A stretch of 33,595 nt of DNA from Clostridia bacterium (GTDB taxonomy: Bacteria; Bacillota; Clostridia; Christensenellales; Aristaeellaceae): positions 1-33,595 of the forward strand of contig JAFUOR010000067.1 of NCBI GenBank assembly GCA_017481825.1, given 5' to 3'. The notes beneath the pieces were generated by a model. It was not told the origin of the DNA. It ran no database searches and was given only the letters and a program-made list of their open reading frames with translations. This document shows, in pieces, positions 1-6,861 of the stretch (position 1 is its first letter; every line of letters begins with the position of its first letter). A program made the position numbers and the translations under genes.

Positions 1-956
1 ATCTTCTGGGTCTTGGTGGCAGGCTTGAGCTGCTCCATGACGATCTCGCGTTCCTTCTTGGTGGTCAGGGCACGCATGATCGGGGGCTGAATGACAGGCA
101 CCAGCGCCATGTAGGAGTAGGCCGCAACGGCGATCGGGCCCAGCAGATGGGGCGCCAGCTTACCGGTCAGCCAGATGGCCGTGGGGCCGTCAGCGCCGCC
201 GATGATGCCAATGGAGGAAGCCTCAGCAGGCGTGAAGCCCAAGGCAACAGCAGCGATGAAGGTCATAAAGATGCCCAGCTGCGCAGCAGCACCCAGCAGC
301 AGGGTCTTGGGGTTGGAGATGAGGGGACCGAAGTCCGTGCCAGCGCCAACGCCCATGAAGATCAGACAGGGGTAGATGCCCAGCTTGACGCCCAGGTACA
401 GGTAGTCCAGCAGGCCGCCGGAGATGGTCTTGCCGGTCTCAGACAGCAGCAGGCCAGCCTCGGAGTACACAGCGCCCTCGGAGAGGAAGGCGTTCTCCAT
501 CACGACGGAGGCAGCGTTGCCGTTGGCGGCCAGCTGAGCCAGAGCGTCGGTCAGGGGGATGAGGGTAGTCGCGGAATCGGTGGTGATCGCATTGACGAAG
601 TGACCGATGACCGCGTTGGTGTTTGCATTGAGGATGTACCCCGCCTGATTGACCACATACGCGGCCTGATCCAGCAGGTTGTTGCCATCCACCATGACAG
701 CGCCGCCGAACAGGCCCCAGTTCACGTGGCCGCCGGCAAAGAGCTCCTCATGGAAGACCTCGCTGCCCAGCAGGTTGGTCAGCAGCATACCGAAAGCGAT
801 GGGAAGCAGCAGCAGGGGCTCGAAGCCCTTGACGATGGCCAGATAAAGCAGCACACAGGCGATGCCCACCATGATCAGCGCCATGGGGTCAGCCAGGAAC
901 ATGAACACGCCGGAAGTCTGCCACAGGCCCATCAGAGAACTCGTAACGAATTCCAT
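1..956 (-). CDS. Na+-translocating decarboxylase beta subunit (OadB/GcdB/MmdB family), partial
   Basis: Integral membrane subunit that couples decarboxylation of carboxybiotin to Na+ export. Seen: 318 residues from an ATG at 954-956; the C-terminus runs off the left edge. The N-terminal helices (LYLAIVKGFEPLLLLPIAFG, residues 38-57), the motif GVGAGTDFGPL (residues 202-212, conserved membrane Asp) and GGADGPTAIW (253-262) are hallmarks of the family. Residues about 70-178 form an Ala/Asn-rich insertion between the second helix and GLLDYLYLGV; the usual family has only a short loop there, so the full protein should be longer than the common 370-430 residues. It is the last visible gene of a gamma, biotin carrier, beta cluster and probably shares its transcript. 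Which substrate (oxaloacetate, methylmalonyl-CoA or glutaconyl-CoA) cannot be told without the alpha subunit. Confidence 0.93.
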   Translation of the reverse strand, partial: MEFVTSSLMGLWQTSGVFMFLADPMALIMVGIACVLLYLAIVKGFEPLLLLPIAFGMLLTNLLGSEVFHEELFAGGHVNWGLFGGAVMVDGNNLLDQAAYVVNQAGYILNANTNAVIGHFVNAITTDSATTLIPLTDALAQLAANGNAASVVMENAFLSEGAVYSEAGLLLSETGKTISGGLLDYLYLGVKLGIYPCLIFMGVGAGTDFGPLISNPKTLLLGAAAQLGIFMTFIAAVALGFTPAEASSIGIIGGADGPTAIWLTGKLAPHLLGPIAVAAYSYMALVPVIQPPIMRALTTKKEREIVMEQLKPATKTQK

Positions 957-995
957 GTTATCAACTCACTTTCCTTAGGATTTGCTCGCGTATTT

Positions 996-1382
996 TTACG
1001 CCAGAACGACCATGACGTCACCAGCGTTGACGGAGCCGCCCTTGGAAATCAGAACCTGAGCAACGGTGCCAGCCTTGGGAGCGGGGATTTCGTTCTCCAT
1101 CTTCATGGCCTCCAGCACGCAGATGACGTCGCCGGCGTTGACCTTCTGGCCGACGGCCACCTTCACGTCCAGGATGGTGCCAGGCATGGGAGCCTTCACG
1201 GACTCACCGGCGCCAGCAGCCACGGGAGCGGCAGCGGGGGCGGGAGCAGCAGCGGGAGCGGCAGGAGCGGCCACGGGAGCAGCAGCCACAGGAGCGGGAG
1301 CAGCGGCGGGAGCGGGAGTGCCCACTTCCTCAACATCCACGACATAGGTCGTGCCATTGACGGTGATATTGTAAGTACGCAT
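996..1382 (-). CDS. Biotin carboxyl carrier subunit of Na+-translocating decarboxylase
   Basis: A 128-residue carrier that shuttles CO2 on biotin from the carboxyltransferase to the membrane beta subunit. Seen: a short N-terminal beta segment, a flexible Ala/Pro linker (residues about 22-58), then a biotinyl domain (62-128) with the canonical EAMKMEN sequence; the biotinylated lysine is Lys94. The last strand ([10 protein letters not shown]) closes the domain and ends the protein. The start ATG at 1380-1382 has a GGAGGAAATCC-type ribosome binding site just upstream. It lies between the gamma and beta genes, matching the gene order of methylmalonyl-CoA and glutaconyl-CoA decarboxylase clusters. 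It could also serve a separate pyruvate or acyl-CoA carboxylase, but the neighbours make that less likely. Confidence 0.93.
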   Translation of the reverse strand: MRTYNITVNGTTYVVDVEEVGTPAPAAAPAPVAAAPVAAPAAPAAAPAPAAAPVAAGAGESVKAPMPGTILDVKVAVGQKVNAGDVICVLEAMKMENEIPAPKAGTVAQVLISKGGSVNAGDVMVVLA

Positions 1383-1452
1383 GATGGATTTCCTCCTTCA
1401 ATCTTTTACCTTTTATGTTAGGGGAAGGGATATCAATGGGATGCAAACAGCC

Positions 1453-1803
1453 TTACTGGGCCTTGTTCACACGCACGATGCGGCGGATGTTGAAGGGATA
1501 GCCTTCACCGCGGATCGCAGCAATCGCAGCGGTCAGCACCGCGACAGTCTGATCATCGATCTTGGCAGGAGTCACCTTGGTGTCAGCGCTCACCAGAGGC
1601 TTGACGACGTCAGCCACGGGCGCGGCGACAACGGGGGCAGCCACAGGCGCAGCGGGAGCAGCAGAGGCTTCTTCCTTCTTGCCCAGGTTGCTGGTCAGCG
1701 CCTGCATCAGATTGATGAGCAGAATCAGCACCACCAGGCCGAAGAAAACCACCACCATACCAACGACCGCCACCAGCAGGGTGTCAACAAACGACAGTTC
1801 CAT
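1453..1803 (-). CDS. Na+-translocating decarboxylase gamma/delta subunit (OadG/MmdD family)
   Basis: Small membrane assembly subunit of the decarboxylase. Seen: 116 residues, one N-terminal transmembrane helix (TLLVAVVGMVVVFFGLVVLI), then an Ala/Pro/Val-rich cytoplasmic linker, and a short C-terminal segment (about 75-116) starting near DDQTVAVLTAAIAAI and ending GYPFNIRRIVRV, a pattern common in OadG proteins. An in-frame GTG lies two codons upstream, but the AGGAAGG site is 7 nt from the ATG and only 1 nt from the GTG, so the ATG at 1801-1803 is chosen. It is the first gene of the visible cluster; the carrier gene follows after about 70 nt. Confidence 0.88.
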   Translation of the reverse strand: MELSFVDTLLVAVVGMVVVFFGLVVLILLINLMQALTSNLGKKEEASAAPAAPVAAPVVAAPVADVVKPLVSADTKVTPAKIDDQTVAVLTAAIAAIRGEGYPFNIRRIVRVNKAQ

Positions 1804-1847
1804 TTTCACACCTTCCTTTCATACAGCAGCTTGAAGCCGTGTTCTTT

Positions 1848-1940
1848 GGGGAATTAGGAATACGAGGGAAAAGGCTTTTGCTTCCATTCATGCCGAATAA
1901 AAACATAGACCTCAATTTAACCCAACTTTCCTAATTCTCC
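1848..1940. repeat. 13-bp inverted repeat upstream of the decarboxylase cluster
   Basis: Arms GGGGAATTAGGAA (1848-1860) and TTCCTAATTCTCC (1928-1940) pair at 12 of 13 positions (the odd pair is G-U on a plus-strand RNA) and enclose 67 nt. They sit in the 263-nt gap between the gamma subunit and the GNAT terminator, where the promoter of the decarboxylase cluster must lie. They could be an operator pair or a long RNA stem. No convincing -35/-10 pair was found inside, though a TTGACA is present near 1966 on the minus strand. Confidence 0.45.
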
Positions 1941-2033
1941 ATGTACCTCCTATTTCCTGCCTGTCAAAAAAATTTTTGTCACGATTTTATCATTCACGGC
2001 AGTTTCTTCCTTTTCCACAGGATATGGCGGCAC

Positions 2034-2066
2034 GAAAAAGGAGCCGCCGTGTATATGGCGACTCCC
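2034..2066 (-). terminator. Rho-independent terminator after the GNAT gene
   Basis: On the minus strand GAGTCGCC, an 8-nt loop and GGCGGCTC (one G-U) are followed by CTTTTTC. The stem begins within 3 nt of the GNAT stop codon, so it ends the dnaX-GNAT transcript. Confidence 0.8.
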
Positions 2067-2801
2067 CTACTGTGCGTTTGTTTTGAAAATGCATATATCG
2101 TATGCGCCTGCGTCACGGTAGCCAAGCCGCCTGGCCAATCTGGCGGAGGCCTCGTTCGCCGCATCCCAGGTGACCATCAGATCACGGGAATGCGCCATGA
2201 GCAGGAGCTGCGCGGCCGCCAGGGTGGCGTATCCCCTGCCCTGCTGGTCAGCGCATGTCTCCACCTGCACCTCGATACCGCCGGGATAGGACAGATACGA
2301 GCTTGCCCCAGCAACAACCTCACCCTGAACCTCCAGCAGCACGCCCAGACCCTCGCGGGCATATTGGGCTGCCGTGTACTGACTGACGAAATCACTTGTC
2401 CATGGCTGCTTCCGGCACCAGGTGAACCAGTCCCCCTCAATGGGCAGGAAGCGCGCACCCTCCGGCATGCCCTGCAGCAGCGCGTGCAGATGGGCGTCCT
2501 GGGGCTGCTGATGCTGGAAAGCCCAGCGCGTATCAACCGTATATGGCAAACCGGCAGCCGCCAGCACACTGCGCCACGCATCCGGCGCGTAGACCAGCAG
2601 CTCGCTGACCTCGCTCGTGTCGATGAGCTCCTCCGCAAAGGCCGCAGCCATCGCATCCGTCCCTTGGCCGCCAAGGATGAGGAAGTCCCCCGCCTCGATG
2701 GCCGCATAGGGCGCGCCGGACGGACGAACTGCCTTCCCGTGCGACAGGCCATATTCGATCATCCCCCGCAGCGGCATATGGTCTGCAAAGAAGGCCTGCA
2801 C
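2067..2801 (-). CDS. GNAT-family N-acetyltransferase
   Basis: Predicted cytoplasmic acetyl-CoA-dependent acetyltransferase; substrate unknown. Seen: 244 residues with the acetyl-CoA binding region in the C-terminal half (QVETCADQQGRGYATLAAAQ, residues about 180-200) and the family's final motif WDAANEASARLARRLGYR. The N-terminal 120 residues are a second, more variable half, as in the larger clostridial GNAT_acetyltran-type proteins. The GTG start at 2799-2801 abuts the dnaX stop codon, with AGGAGG about 11 nt upstream inside the dnaX end, indicating translational coupling. An ATG at 2777-2779 is the alternative start. In many relatives dnaX is followed by the ybaB homologue and recR; here this gene takes that place. 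Confidence 0.85.
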   Translation of the reverse strand: MQAFFADHMPLRGMIEYGLSHGKAVRPSGAPYAAIEAGDFLILGGQGTDAMAAAFAEELIDTSEVSELLVYAPDAWRSVLAAAGLPYTVDTRWAFQHQQPQDAHLHALLQGMPEGARFLPIEGDWFTWCRKQPWTSDFVSQYTAAQYAREGLGVLLEVQGEVVAGASSYLSYPGGIEVQVETCADQQGRGYATLAAAQLLLMAHSRDLMVTWDAANEASARLARRLGYRDAGAYDICIFKTNAQ

Positions 2802-4418
2802 TTACTTCACTTCCTCCTGCACCAGGGTGTTGGCCTTGCCGAAGGTCTGCTCCAGCTGCGCGACGAAGGCAGCCTCGCTATCGTCATTCTGCTTCTGACC
2901 ACCGGCGGGCAGGGCTTCAAACTTGCTCTCCACACCAGCTGCCTCCGTCAGGGCGGCGGCGATGGCATTGCGCTTGGCATCCTTATTCAGCACGCCCACG
3001 TAAATATCCATGCCCATCGGCGCCTCCCAGCGGTAGGTCGTACCGTCGCACCCGGCATAGCGGCCCATGGTAAGCATCGAGTAGGTGCCGGAGTCGCTCT
3101 TTTTCAGGACATTGAGCGCTTCCTTCCAGGTATCGTCGGTGCTGCGGCCCGTAGGGGTGAGCACTTTGGGTTTGGGAGCCTCCTCCTTCTTGGGGGCAGA
3201 CTTGGCAGCAGGCTTTTCCGCCTTGGCGGGCGCAGCGGCAACAACGCCGTTTTTCAGCTTCTCGGTCAGATCGGCAAGCTGCTTTTCCAGCTGAGCGATG
3301 CGGTCATTAAGGGCTGCGGTATCGGCCTCCACCGTGCGCAGGCAGCACTTGAGCGCCGCATTCTCCAGCACGATACGCGGCGAGGACGCCCAGCGCAGCT
3401 CCGTTTCCACGTTCATGAAGTATTCCATCATCTTCATCAGGCGGGTCACGGTCATGTTCTCCGCCTGGCCGACGTATTCCTCAGCGGCTTCCGCCGTGAG
3501 ATCGAGCAGCGAGGCCAGATCATCCGGGCAGGTTTTGGCCATCAGCAGCGCGCGCAGGTGCTGGCTCACATCCTTGGCGAAGACCATCGGCTCCCGTCCG
3601 GCGCGCATGAGTTCGTCGATCATGGCCATGACGGTGGATGCATCCTCCCACTCAAGGGCCTCGGTAAAGCGGAAGAGGAACGATCTGTCGCTGGTGCCCA
3701 GGACATTGCGCACCAGCGCCTCCGTCACGTCGCTCTGGTAGCCCAGGCACATATCGAGGATGGACAGCGCATCGCGCATGCCGCCCTCCGCTGCACGAGC
3801 AATCATGCTCAGCGCCGTATCGGTGGCGGTGCCGTTGGCGCCCTCCACCGCCTGGCGTAGGCGTCCGGCAATCTGATGTGCCGGGATGCGCCCGAAGTCA
3901 AAGCGCTGACACCGGCTGAGGATCGTCGCGGGAAGCTTCTGGGGTTCGGTGGTCGCCAGGATGAACACCACATGTCCCGGAGGCTCCTCGAGGGTCTTCA
4001 GGAGCGCGTGAAAGGCCGAGGCGCTGAGCATGTGCACCTCGTCGATGATATAGACCTTGAATTTGCCGTGCTGGGGCGGATACTTGACCGTCTCGCGCAG
4101 ATCGCGGATCTCATCCACGCCGTTGTTGGAGGCTGCGTCGATCTCCATCACGTCCATGGATTCCTCACCCAGCAGGCGTTTGCAGCTCTCGCACTGCCCG
4201 CAGGGGTCGCCATTGCTGGGATGCTCGCAGTTGATGGCGCGCGCCATGATCTTTGCCGTGGACGTTTTGCCCGTGCCGCGGCTGCCGCAGAACAGGTACG
4301 CATGGGCGATGCGTCCGGTGGTGATCTGGTTGCGCAGCGTCGCAACGACGGCCTCCTGGGCGACCATCGAGGAGAAGTCTGTCGGCCGCCACTGGCGGTA
4401 GAGGGCTTGATAGGCCAT
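2802..4418 (-). CDS. dnaX: DNA polymerase III subunit gamma/tau
   Basis: Clamp-loader ATPase that opens the sliding clamp and bridges the replicative polymerase. Seen: 538 residues from ATG 4416-4418 (GGGAGG 8 nt upstream; an in-frame extension upstream lacks a better site). It has the start MAYQALYRQWRP, Walker A GSRGTGKT (45-52), zinc-module cysteines at 64, 73, 76 and 79, Walker B DEVHM (126-130) and the SRC arginine-finger motif (168-170). It then carries the clamp-loader domain III, a coiled-coil-like segment, a Lys/Ala/Pro linker (near 400-425) and a C-terminal domain. Only one product is expected: no A AAA AAG slippage heptamer is present. The upstream 88-residue gene ends inside its leader. 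Confidence 0.97.
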   Translation of the reverse strand: MAYQALYRQWRPTDFSSMVAQEAVVATLRNQITTGRIAHAYLFCGSRGTGKTSTAKIMARAINCEHPSNGDPCGQCESCKRLLGEESMDVMEIDAASNNGVDEIRDLRETVKYPPQHGKFKVYIIDEVHMLSASAFHALLKTLEEPPGHVVFILATTEPQKLPATILSRCQRFDFGRIPAHQIAGRLRQAVEGANGTATDTALSMIARAAEGGMRDALSILDMCLGYQSDVTEALVRNVLGTSDRSFLFRFTEALEWEDASTVMAMIDELMRAGREPMVFAKDVSQHLRALLMAKTCPDDLASLLDLTAEAAEEYVGQAENMTVTRLMKMMEYFMNVETELRWASSPRIVLENAALKCCLRTVEADTAALNDRIAQLEKQLADLTEKLKNGVVAAAPAKAEKPAAKSAPKKEEAPKPKVLTPTGRSTDDTWKEALNVLKKSDSGTYSMLTMGRYAGCDGTTYRWEAPMGMDIYVGVLNKDAKRNAIAAALTEAAGVESKFEALPAGGQKQNDDSEAAFVAQLEQTFGKANTLVQEEVK

Positions 4419-4437
4419 GGGTTTTGCCTCCCGGTTA

Positions 4438-4704
4438 TTACTTGTCGCGCTCAAAGCACAGGAACCAGCGCTCCTTGTGCATGAGCAGCCCCGTCGTTCC
4501 CTGCAGCATCTCCTGATACTGCATTTGAGTGATGGGCATGGTATACTGCTTGCTGTCCTCGGTTATGAAGTGGGCGTCATGAGTGTAGAAACAGCCTTCG
4601 TCGCTGGCGCCAGACCATCCATCCCGAAAATAGCAGGGACGCCTGGCCGTCAGCTCAAGGAGCTTGGCGCGGACGGTACGCTTTCTCGCAAGGAGATACC
4701 GCAC
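4438..4704 (-). CDS. Small DUF2500-like module protein, N-terminally truncated
   Basis: An 88-residue protein of unknown role just upstream of dnaX; it ends about 20 nt before the dnaX start. Seen: it starts with a TVRAKLLELTARR segment that lines up with the first strand of the neighbouring DUF2500-like proteins (TVPACVVNKR, TVSATLIELR). It ends with TGLLMHKERWFLCFER, lining up with their closing pattern GLLTFQGTRYLGFER. It lacks the N-terminal membrane helix that the paralogues have. The only start is a GTG at 4702-4704 with a weak AAGG directly before it, so it may be a decaying copy whose upstream part lies in 4705-4957. The relation to DUF2500 is inferred from eye alignment. Confidence 0.55.
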   Translation of the reverse strand: MRYLLARKRTVRAKLLELTARRPCYFRDGWSGASDEGCFYTHDAHFITEDSKQYTMPITQMQYQEMLQGTTGLLMHKERWFLCFERDK

Positions 4705-4774
4705 CTTGGCAAGTGATGATTGAATGAGGTGGTGAGATGGCGAATGAATTGTTCGTCAGATGTAAGGGCAGAAA

Positions 4775-4800
4775 TCGAAGGTTTACTGGCTGTAAATCGA
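4775..4800. promoter_or_regulatory. Inverted repeat in the dnaX upstream region
   Basis: TTTAC, a 5-nt spacer and GTAAA (4782-4796) are flanked by TCGA on both sides, giving a 26-bp dyad. It lies in the 205-nt stretch between the small ORF at 4910 and the truncated gene at 4438, where a promoter for the dnaX unit could be. It does not match the Bacillus-type SOS box. Otherwise the 4705-4909 stretch shows no convincing gene or promoter. Confidence 0.3.
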
Positions 4801-4853
4801 GTTTTCTGCAAGCCGCAGATGGCGGAAAAGACATCGCCAGCGTCGCAACCGAA

Positions 4854-4957
4854 TCAATCAGCGATGACCTTGGACCAGTGCAGGCGAATCCACCATGGCG
4901 ACTGGACGATCACCCAACCCAAAGGAGCAGCATGATGGGCAGTGCGTTTACCTTCAT
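4854..4957 (-). pseudogene. Frameshifted or minimal membrane-peptide reading frame
   Basis: An ATG at 4955-4957 sits 7 nt after GGGAGG and just after the stop of the upstream gene, so translation probably begins here. The frame reads MKVNALPIMLLLWVG and stops at 4910-4912 after 15 residues. A one-base shift would continue with IVQSPWWIRLHWSKVIAD to a stop at 4854. The joined 34-residue peptide resembles the helix-plus-basic N-terminus of the DUF2500-like neighbours (compare MKTQILLWLLAVAVLG). It may be the stranded 5' part of the truncated gene at 4438-4704. A genuine 15-residue peptide is the alternative. Confidence 0.35.
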
Positions 4958-4980
4958 GGCACATCCTCCCTTGCCAGGGA

Positions 4981-5163
4981 TCAGTTGCCCTCATCGTCGC
5001 CCCAGTACTGCCGACTGATCCAGCGCTCAAACCGCTGCTTATAGGATTCCTCCCGCGGCGTCCGCAAATCATCACGGGTGAACTTTTTGCTGCGATTGCG
5101 GTCATCCAGCAGATAGACGACAACGATAAAGATCAGAATGGGCAGAATCTCAACGAAACTCAT
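4981..5163 (-). CDS. Small single-helix membrane protein, unknown function
   Basis: A 60-residue protein: an N-terminal transmembrane helix (VEILPILIFIVVVYLL) followed by a basic, Arg-rich cytoplasmic tail ending RQYWGDDEGN. The start ATG (5161-5163) overlaps the stop codon of the upstream 58-residue gene as ATGA, so the two are translationally coupled. It belongs to the operon read from the promoter at 7677-7705. No family is recognised. Small membrane proteins with charged tails can be modulators of larger membrane proteins, but nothing here shows a partner. Confidence 0.65.
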   Translation of the reverse strand: MSFVEILPILIFIVVVYLLDDRNRSKKFTRDDLRTPREESYKQRFERWISRQYWGDDEGN

Positions 5164-5336
5164 TCACTTTCGTCCTCTTTCATCTGCAGATGCAGCGCAT
5201 ATTCCCTGTGCAGACGGCGCTCTTCCTTCCAATCGTGAATCCACTTGCACAGGATCAGCAGCGCTGCGCCGACGGCGATGTAGATGATGATATCGACAAT
5301 GAGTTCGGGATAGAGGGTGATGTTTTTAAAATCCAT
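5160..5336 (-). CDS. Small single-helix membrane protein, unknown function
   Basis: A 58-residue reading frame starting at ATG 5334-5336 with a strong AGGAGG site 5-6 nt upstream. Seen: a short amphipathic start (MDFKNITLYPE), one transmembrane helix (LIVDIIIYIAVGAALLILC), then a highly charged tail (KEERRLHREYALHLQMKEDE). Its TGA overlaps the ATG of the next gene. With the downstream 60-residue protein it forms a coupled pair of the same build: one helix and a charged cytoplasmic tail. It follows the DUF2500-like gene at 5362 after 25 nt, so it is in the same operon. Not recognised. Confidence 0.65.
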   Translation of the reverse strand: MDFKNITLYPELIVDIIIYIAVGAALLILCKWIHDWKEERRLHREYALHLQMKEDESE

Positions 5337-5361
5337 GGGCTCCTCCTCTTTCTGGGAAAGG

Positions 5362-6012
5362 TCAGTGCTTCTCGTCCAGCTCGTGGGTCAGGACGCCGTC
5401 GTCCCCCTGGGAGGCAGGCGACTCCTTGGGCATGGCAGCCTTGCGTGCTGCAAAACGCGCCTTCACCTGATCATACGCCGCCTGCACCCTGGCCCACAGG
5501 GCCTTCACACGCGTCTCCACGCCCGACCAGTCAAGCGCGATGTCGTCCTCCGTATCCGGTGACGGAACATCTTCATCCGGCAGCGGCGAAAGCGGCTCGA
5601 TGCCGGACATATCCTTGGCACCGAAGGACAGGAACTCCCATGTGCGATAGCGCAGGGAGGCCGTATCGCCCGGCTTGAAGTCCTCATACTCCGTTTCTTC
5701 GACCTCGAATTCAAGAACCGGACTGCCATCCTCAGGCTTAAAGGAAACAAAATACGTATCCGATGAAGAATAGCGGCCCCGATAGGTCTCCTTACGGTGT
5801 CCCACGACGGAAGCAGTCACCGTCGTGATCGGGTTCTTCTCGTTTTCCTTCCTGCGAATGAAGTCAAGCAGCAAAATCAGGAGACCCGTCGCGATTCCCA
5901 ACAGGATCAACAGGACGAGCGCCCATGTATCACCTGAAAAACGCGCCACAAACAGCAGGATCAAATCAACAAAGATCAGTGCGCCGCAGACCTTTCCCAG
6001 CTTTTCGTACAC
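5362..6012 (-). CDS. Membrane protein with DUF2500-like module and charged C-terminal tail
   Basis: A 216-residue protein with two N-terminal transmembrane helices (residues about 8-25 and 28-50), then a beta-rich module that begins TVTASVVGHRKETY and runs through TYFVSFKPEDG, LEFEVEE, FKPGDTASLRYR to WEFLSFG. This is the DUF2500 pattern of its neighbours, with the QG turn lost. After that comes an acidic linker and a helical Lys/Arg/Ala tail (about 155-216), unlike the other copies. The GTG start at 6010-6012 has AAGGAG 7 nt upstream, overlapping the stop of the previous gene. It is in the same operon as the other copies. Function unknown; the extra tail suggests a distinct partner. Confidence 0.72.
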   Translation of the reverse strand: MYEKLGKVCGALIFVDLILLFVARFSGDTWALVLLILLGIATGLLILLLDFIRRKENEKNPITTVTASVVGHRKETYRGRYSSSDTYFVSFKPEDGSPVLEFEVEETEYEDFKPGDTASLRYRTWEFLSFGAKDMSGIEPLSPLPDEDVPSPDTEDDIALDWSGVETRVKALWARVQAAYDQVKARFAARKAAMPKESPASQGDDGVLTHELDEKH

Positions 6013-6016
6013 GTGC

Positions 6017-6394
6017 TCACTCCTTCACAAACCCCAGGAACTGCACACCCTGGAAGGTCAGCAGCCCCTTTTGCCAGACCGTTTCCTTCACCGTCCGATC
6101 AAGCGCCTGAAAACCAGGCTGCGGCTTCCGTCCCGTACTCGCCTCCAGACAGAGGTAGTCCGACCAGTCCAGCATAAAGCGCAGGGTCTTGCCATTATCC
6201 AGCCGAAAGATGGCGCAGCCCACCAGAACGCCGTCCCTGGGGGCATTCCGCCCGCTGTGAAGCAGGATGCGCAGCTCAATCAGCGTCGCCGAAACCGTCC
6301 GGACGGGCTTGGCATTTCTGCGCCAACGCCAGAGCAGCTCCGCCGCACCAAGGACCGCTACGGCCAGCAGCCACAGAAGAATCTGCGTTTTCAT
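6017..6394 (-). CDS. Membrane protein with DUF2500-like module
   Basis: A 125-residue protein: an N-terminal helix (MKTQILLWLLAVAVLGAAEL), a basic stretch, then a beta module starting TVSATLIELR and closing GLLTFQGVQFLGFVKE, nearly the same closing motif as the copy at 6391. The ATG (6392-6394) overlaps the upstream stop as ATGA, so it is translationally coupled to that gene; the next gene starts 4 nt downstream of its stop. Like the others, the module would face one side of the membrane behind a single helix. No biochemical role is known to me for DUF2500. Confidence 0.72.
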   Translation of the reverse strand: MKTQILLWLLAVAVLGAAELLWRWRRNAKPVRTVSATLIELRILLHSGRNAPRDGVLVGCAIFRLDNGKTLRFMLDWSDYLCLEASTGRKPQPGFQALDRTVKETVWQKGLLTFQGVQFLGFVKE

Positions 6395-6771
6395 CGCCGC
6401 TCAAACCCCAGATACCGCGTCCCCTGGAATGTGAGCAATCCCCGGTCGCCCTCCACCAGGAGGCCGGACTCCTGCCCGGTCACGGCCAGCTCCATGCGGT
6501 CACCGCTTTCCACCTCAAAGGTGATGTAATAGCGGGTATAGCTGCTGGTATGGTGGTGATCATCCGCGCCATTGTGATGGCGTCCCACATGCGTGCGCTT
6601 GTTGACCACGCAGGCCGGAACGGTCAGCCGGGGCGAGGAGTTGTTGCGGTGCCACTGCCTCGCGCCGCTCACACCGGTAACGATAAACATGCCGATCACC
6701 AGAGCAAACACGATGAAAAAGATGATCGGAAACAAAGTAAACATGAAATCAAAGCCGCCATAGGGCATCAT
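6391..6771 (-). CDS. DUF2500 domain-containing membrane protein
   Basis: The most typical member of the array. Seen: 126 residues from ATG 6769-6771 (GGGGAG 6 nt upstream), one long N-terminal helix (FDFMFTLFPIIFFIVFALVI, then GMFIVTGV), then the DUF2500 module: TVPACVVNKRTHVGRHH, a His-rich loop (HHNGADDHHHTSSYTRYY), TFEVESGDRMELAVTGQE, and GLLTFQGTRYLGFERR. The His cluster could bind metal, but that is a guess. An in-frame extension of nine codons upstream has no ribosome site. The gene is coupled by ATGA overlap to the next copy. A possible internal promoter lies just before it. Confidence 0.82.
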   Translation of the reverse strand: MMPYGGFDFMFTLFPIIFFIVFALVIGMFIVTGVSGARQWHRNNSSPRLTVPACVVNKRTHVGRHHNGADDHHHTSSYTRYYITFEVESGDRMELAVTGQESGLLVEGDRGLLTFQGTRYLGFERR

Positions 6772-6793
6772 GGAAATCTCCCCTTTCGCCATC

Positions 6794-6802
6794 ATCATAG
6801 CA
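6794..6802 (-). promoter_or_regulatory. Possible internal extended -10 promoter
   Basis: On the minus strand TGC-TATGAT lies about 20 nt upstream of the GGGGAG site of the DUF2500 gene at 6391, inside the widest gap (90 nt) of the operon. No good -35 is present; a CAGAT-TTCC-ATCTG dyad covers 6801-6814. The distance to the ribosome site is short, so this is only tentative. Confidence 0.25.
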
Positions 6803-6861
6803 GATTTCCATCTGGCTGGCGAGGACTTTTGCGCGAATCATACACCTGAGCGACTGAATTG

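Noticed and set aside
3090-3120. GAAAAAG run in dnaX as a programmed frameshift site
   Set aside because: The heptamer is G AAA AAG, not the A AAA AAG slippage type, and no stable downstream hairpin or early stop in the -1 frame was evident.
1941-3860. 639-codon plus-strand frame over dnaX and the GNAT gene
   Set aside because: Shadow of dnaX and the GNAT gene; no ribosome site or recognisable motif.
4705-4909. SRP RNA gene next to dnaX
   Set aside because: Some relatives carry it there, but the conserved GGAAGCA-type tetraloop core was not found on either strand.
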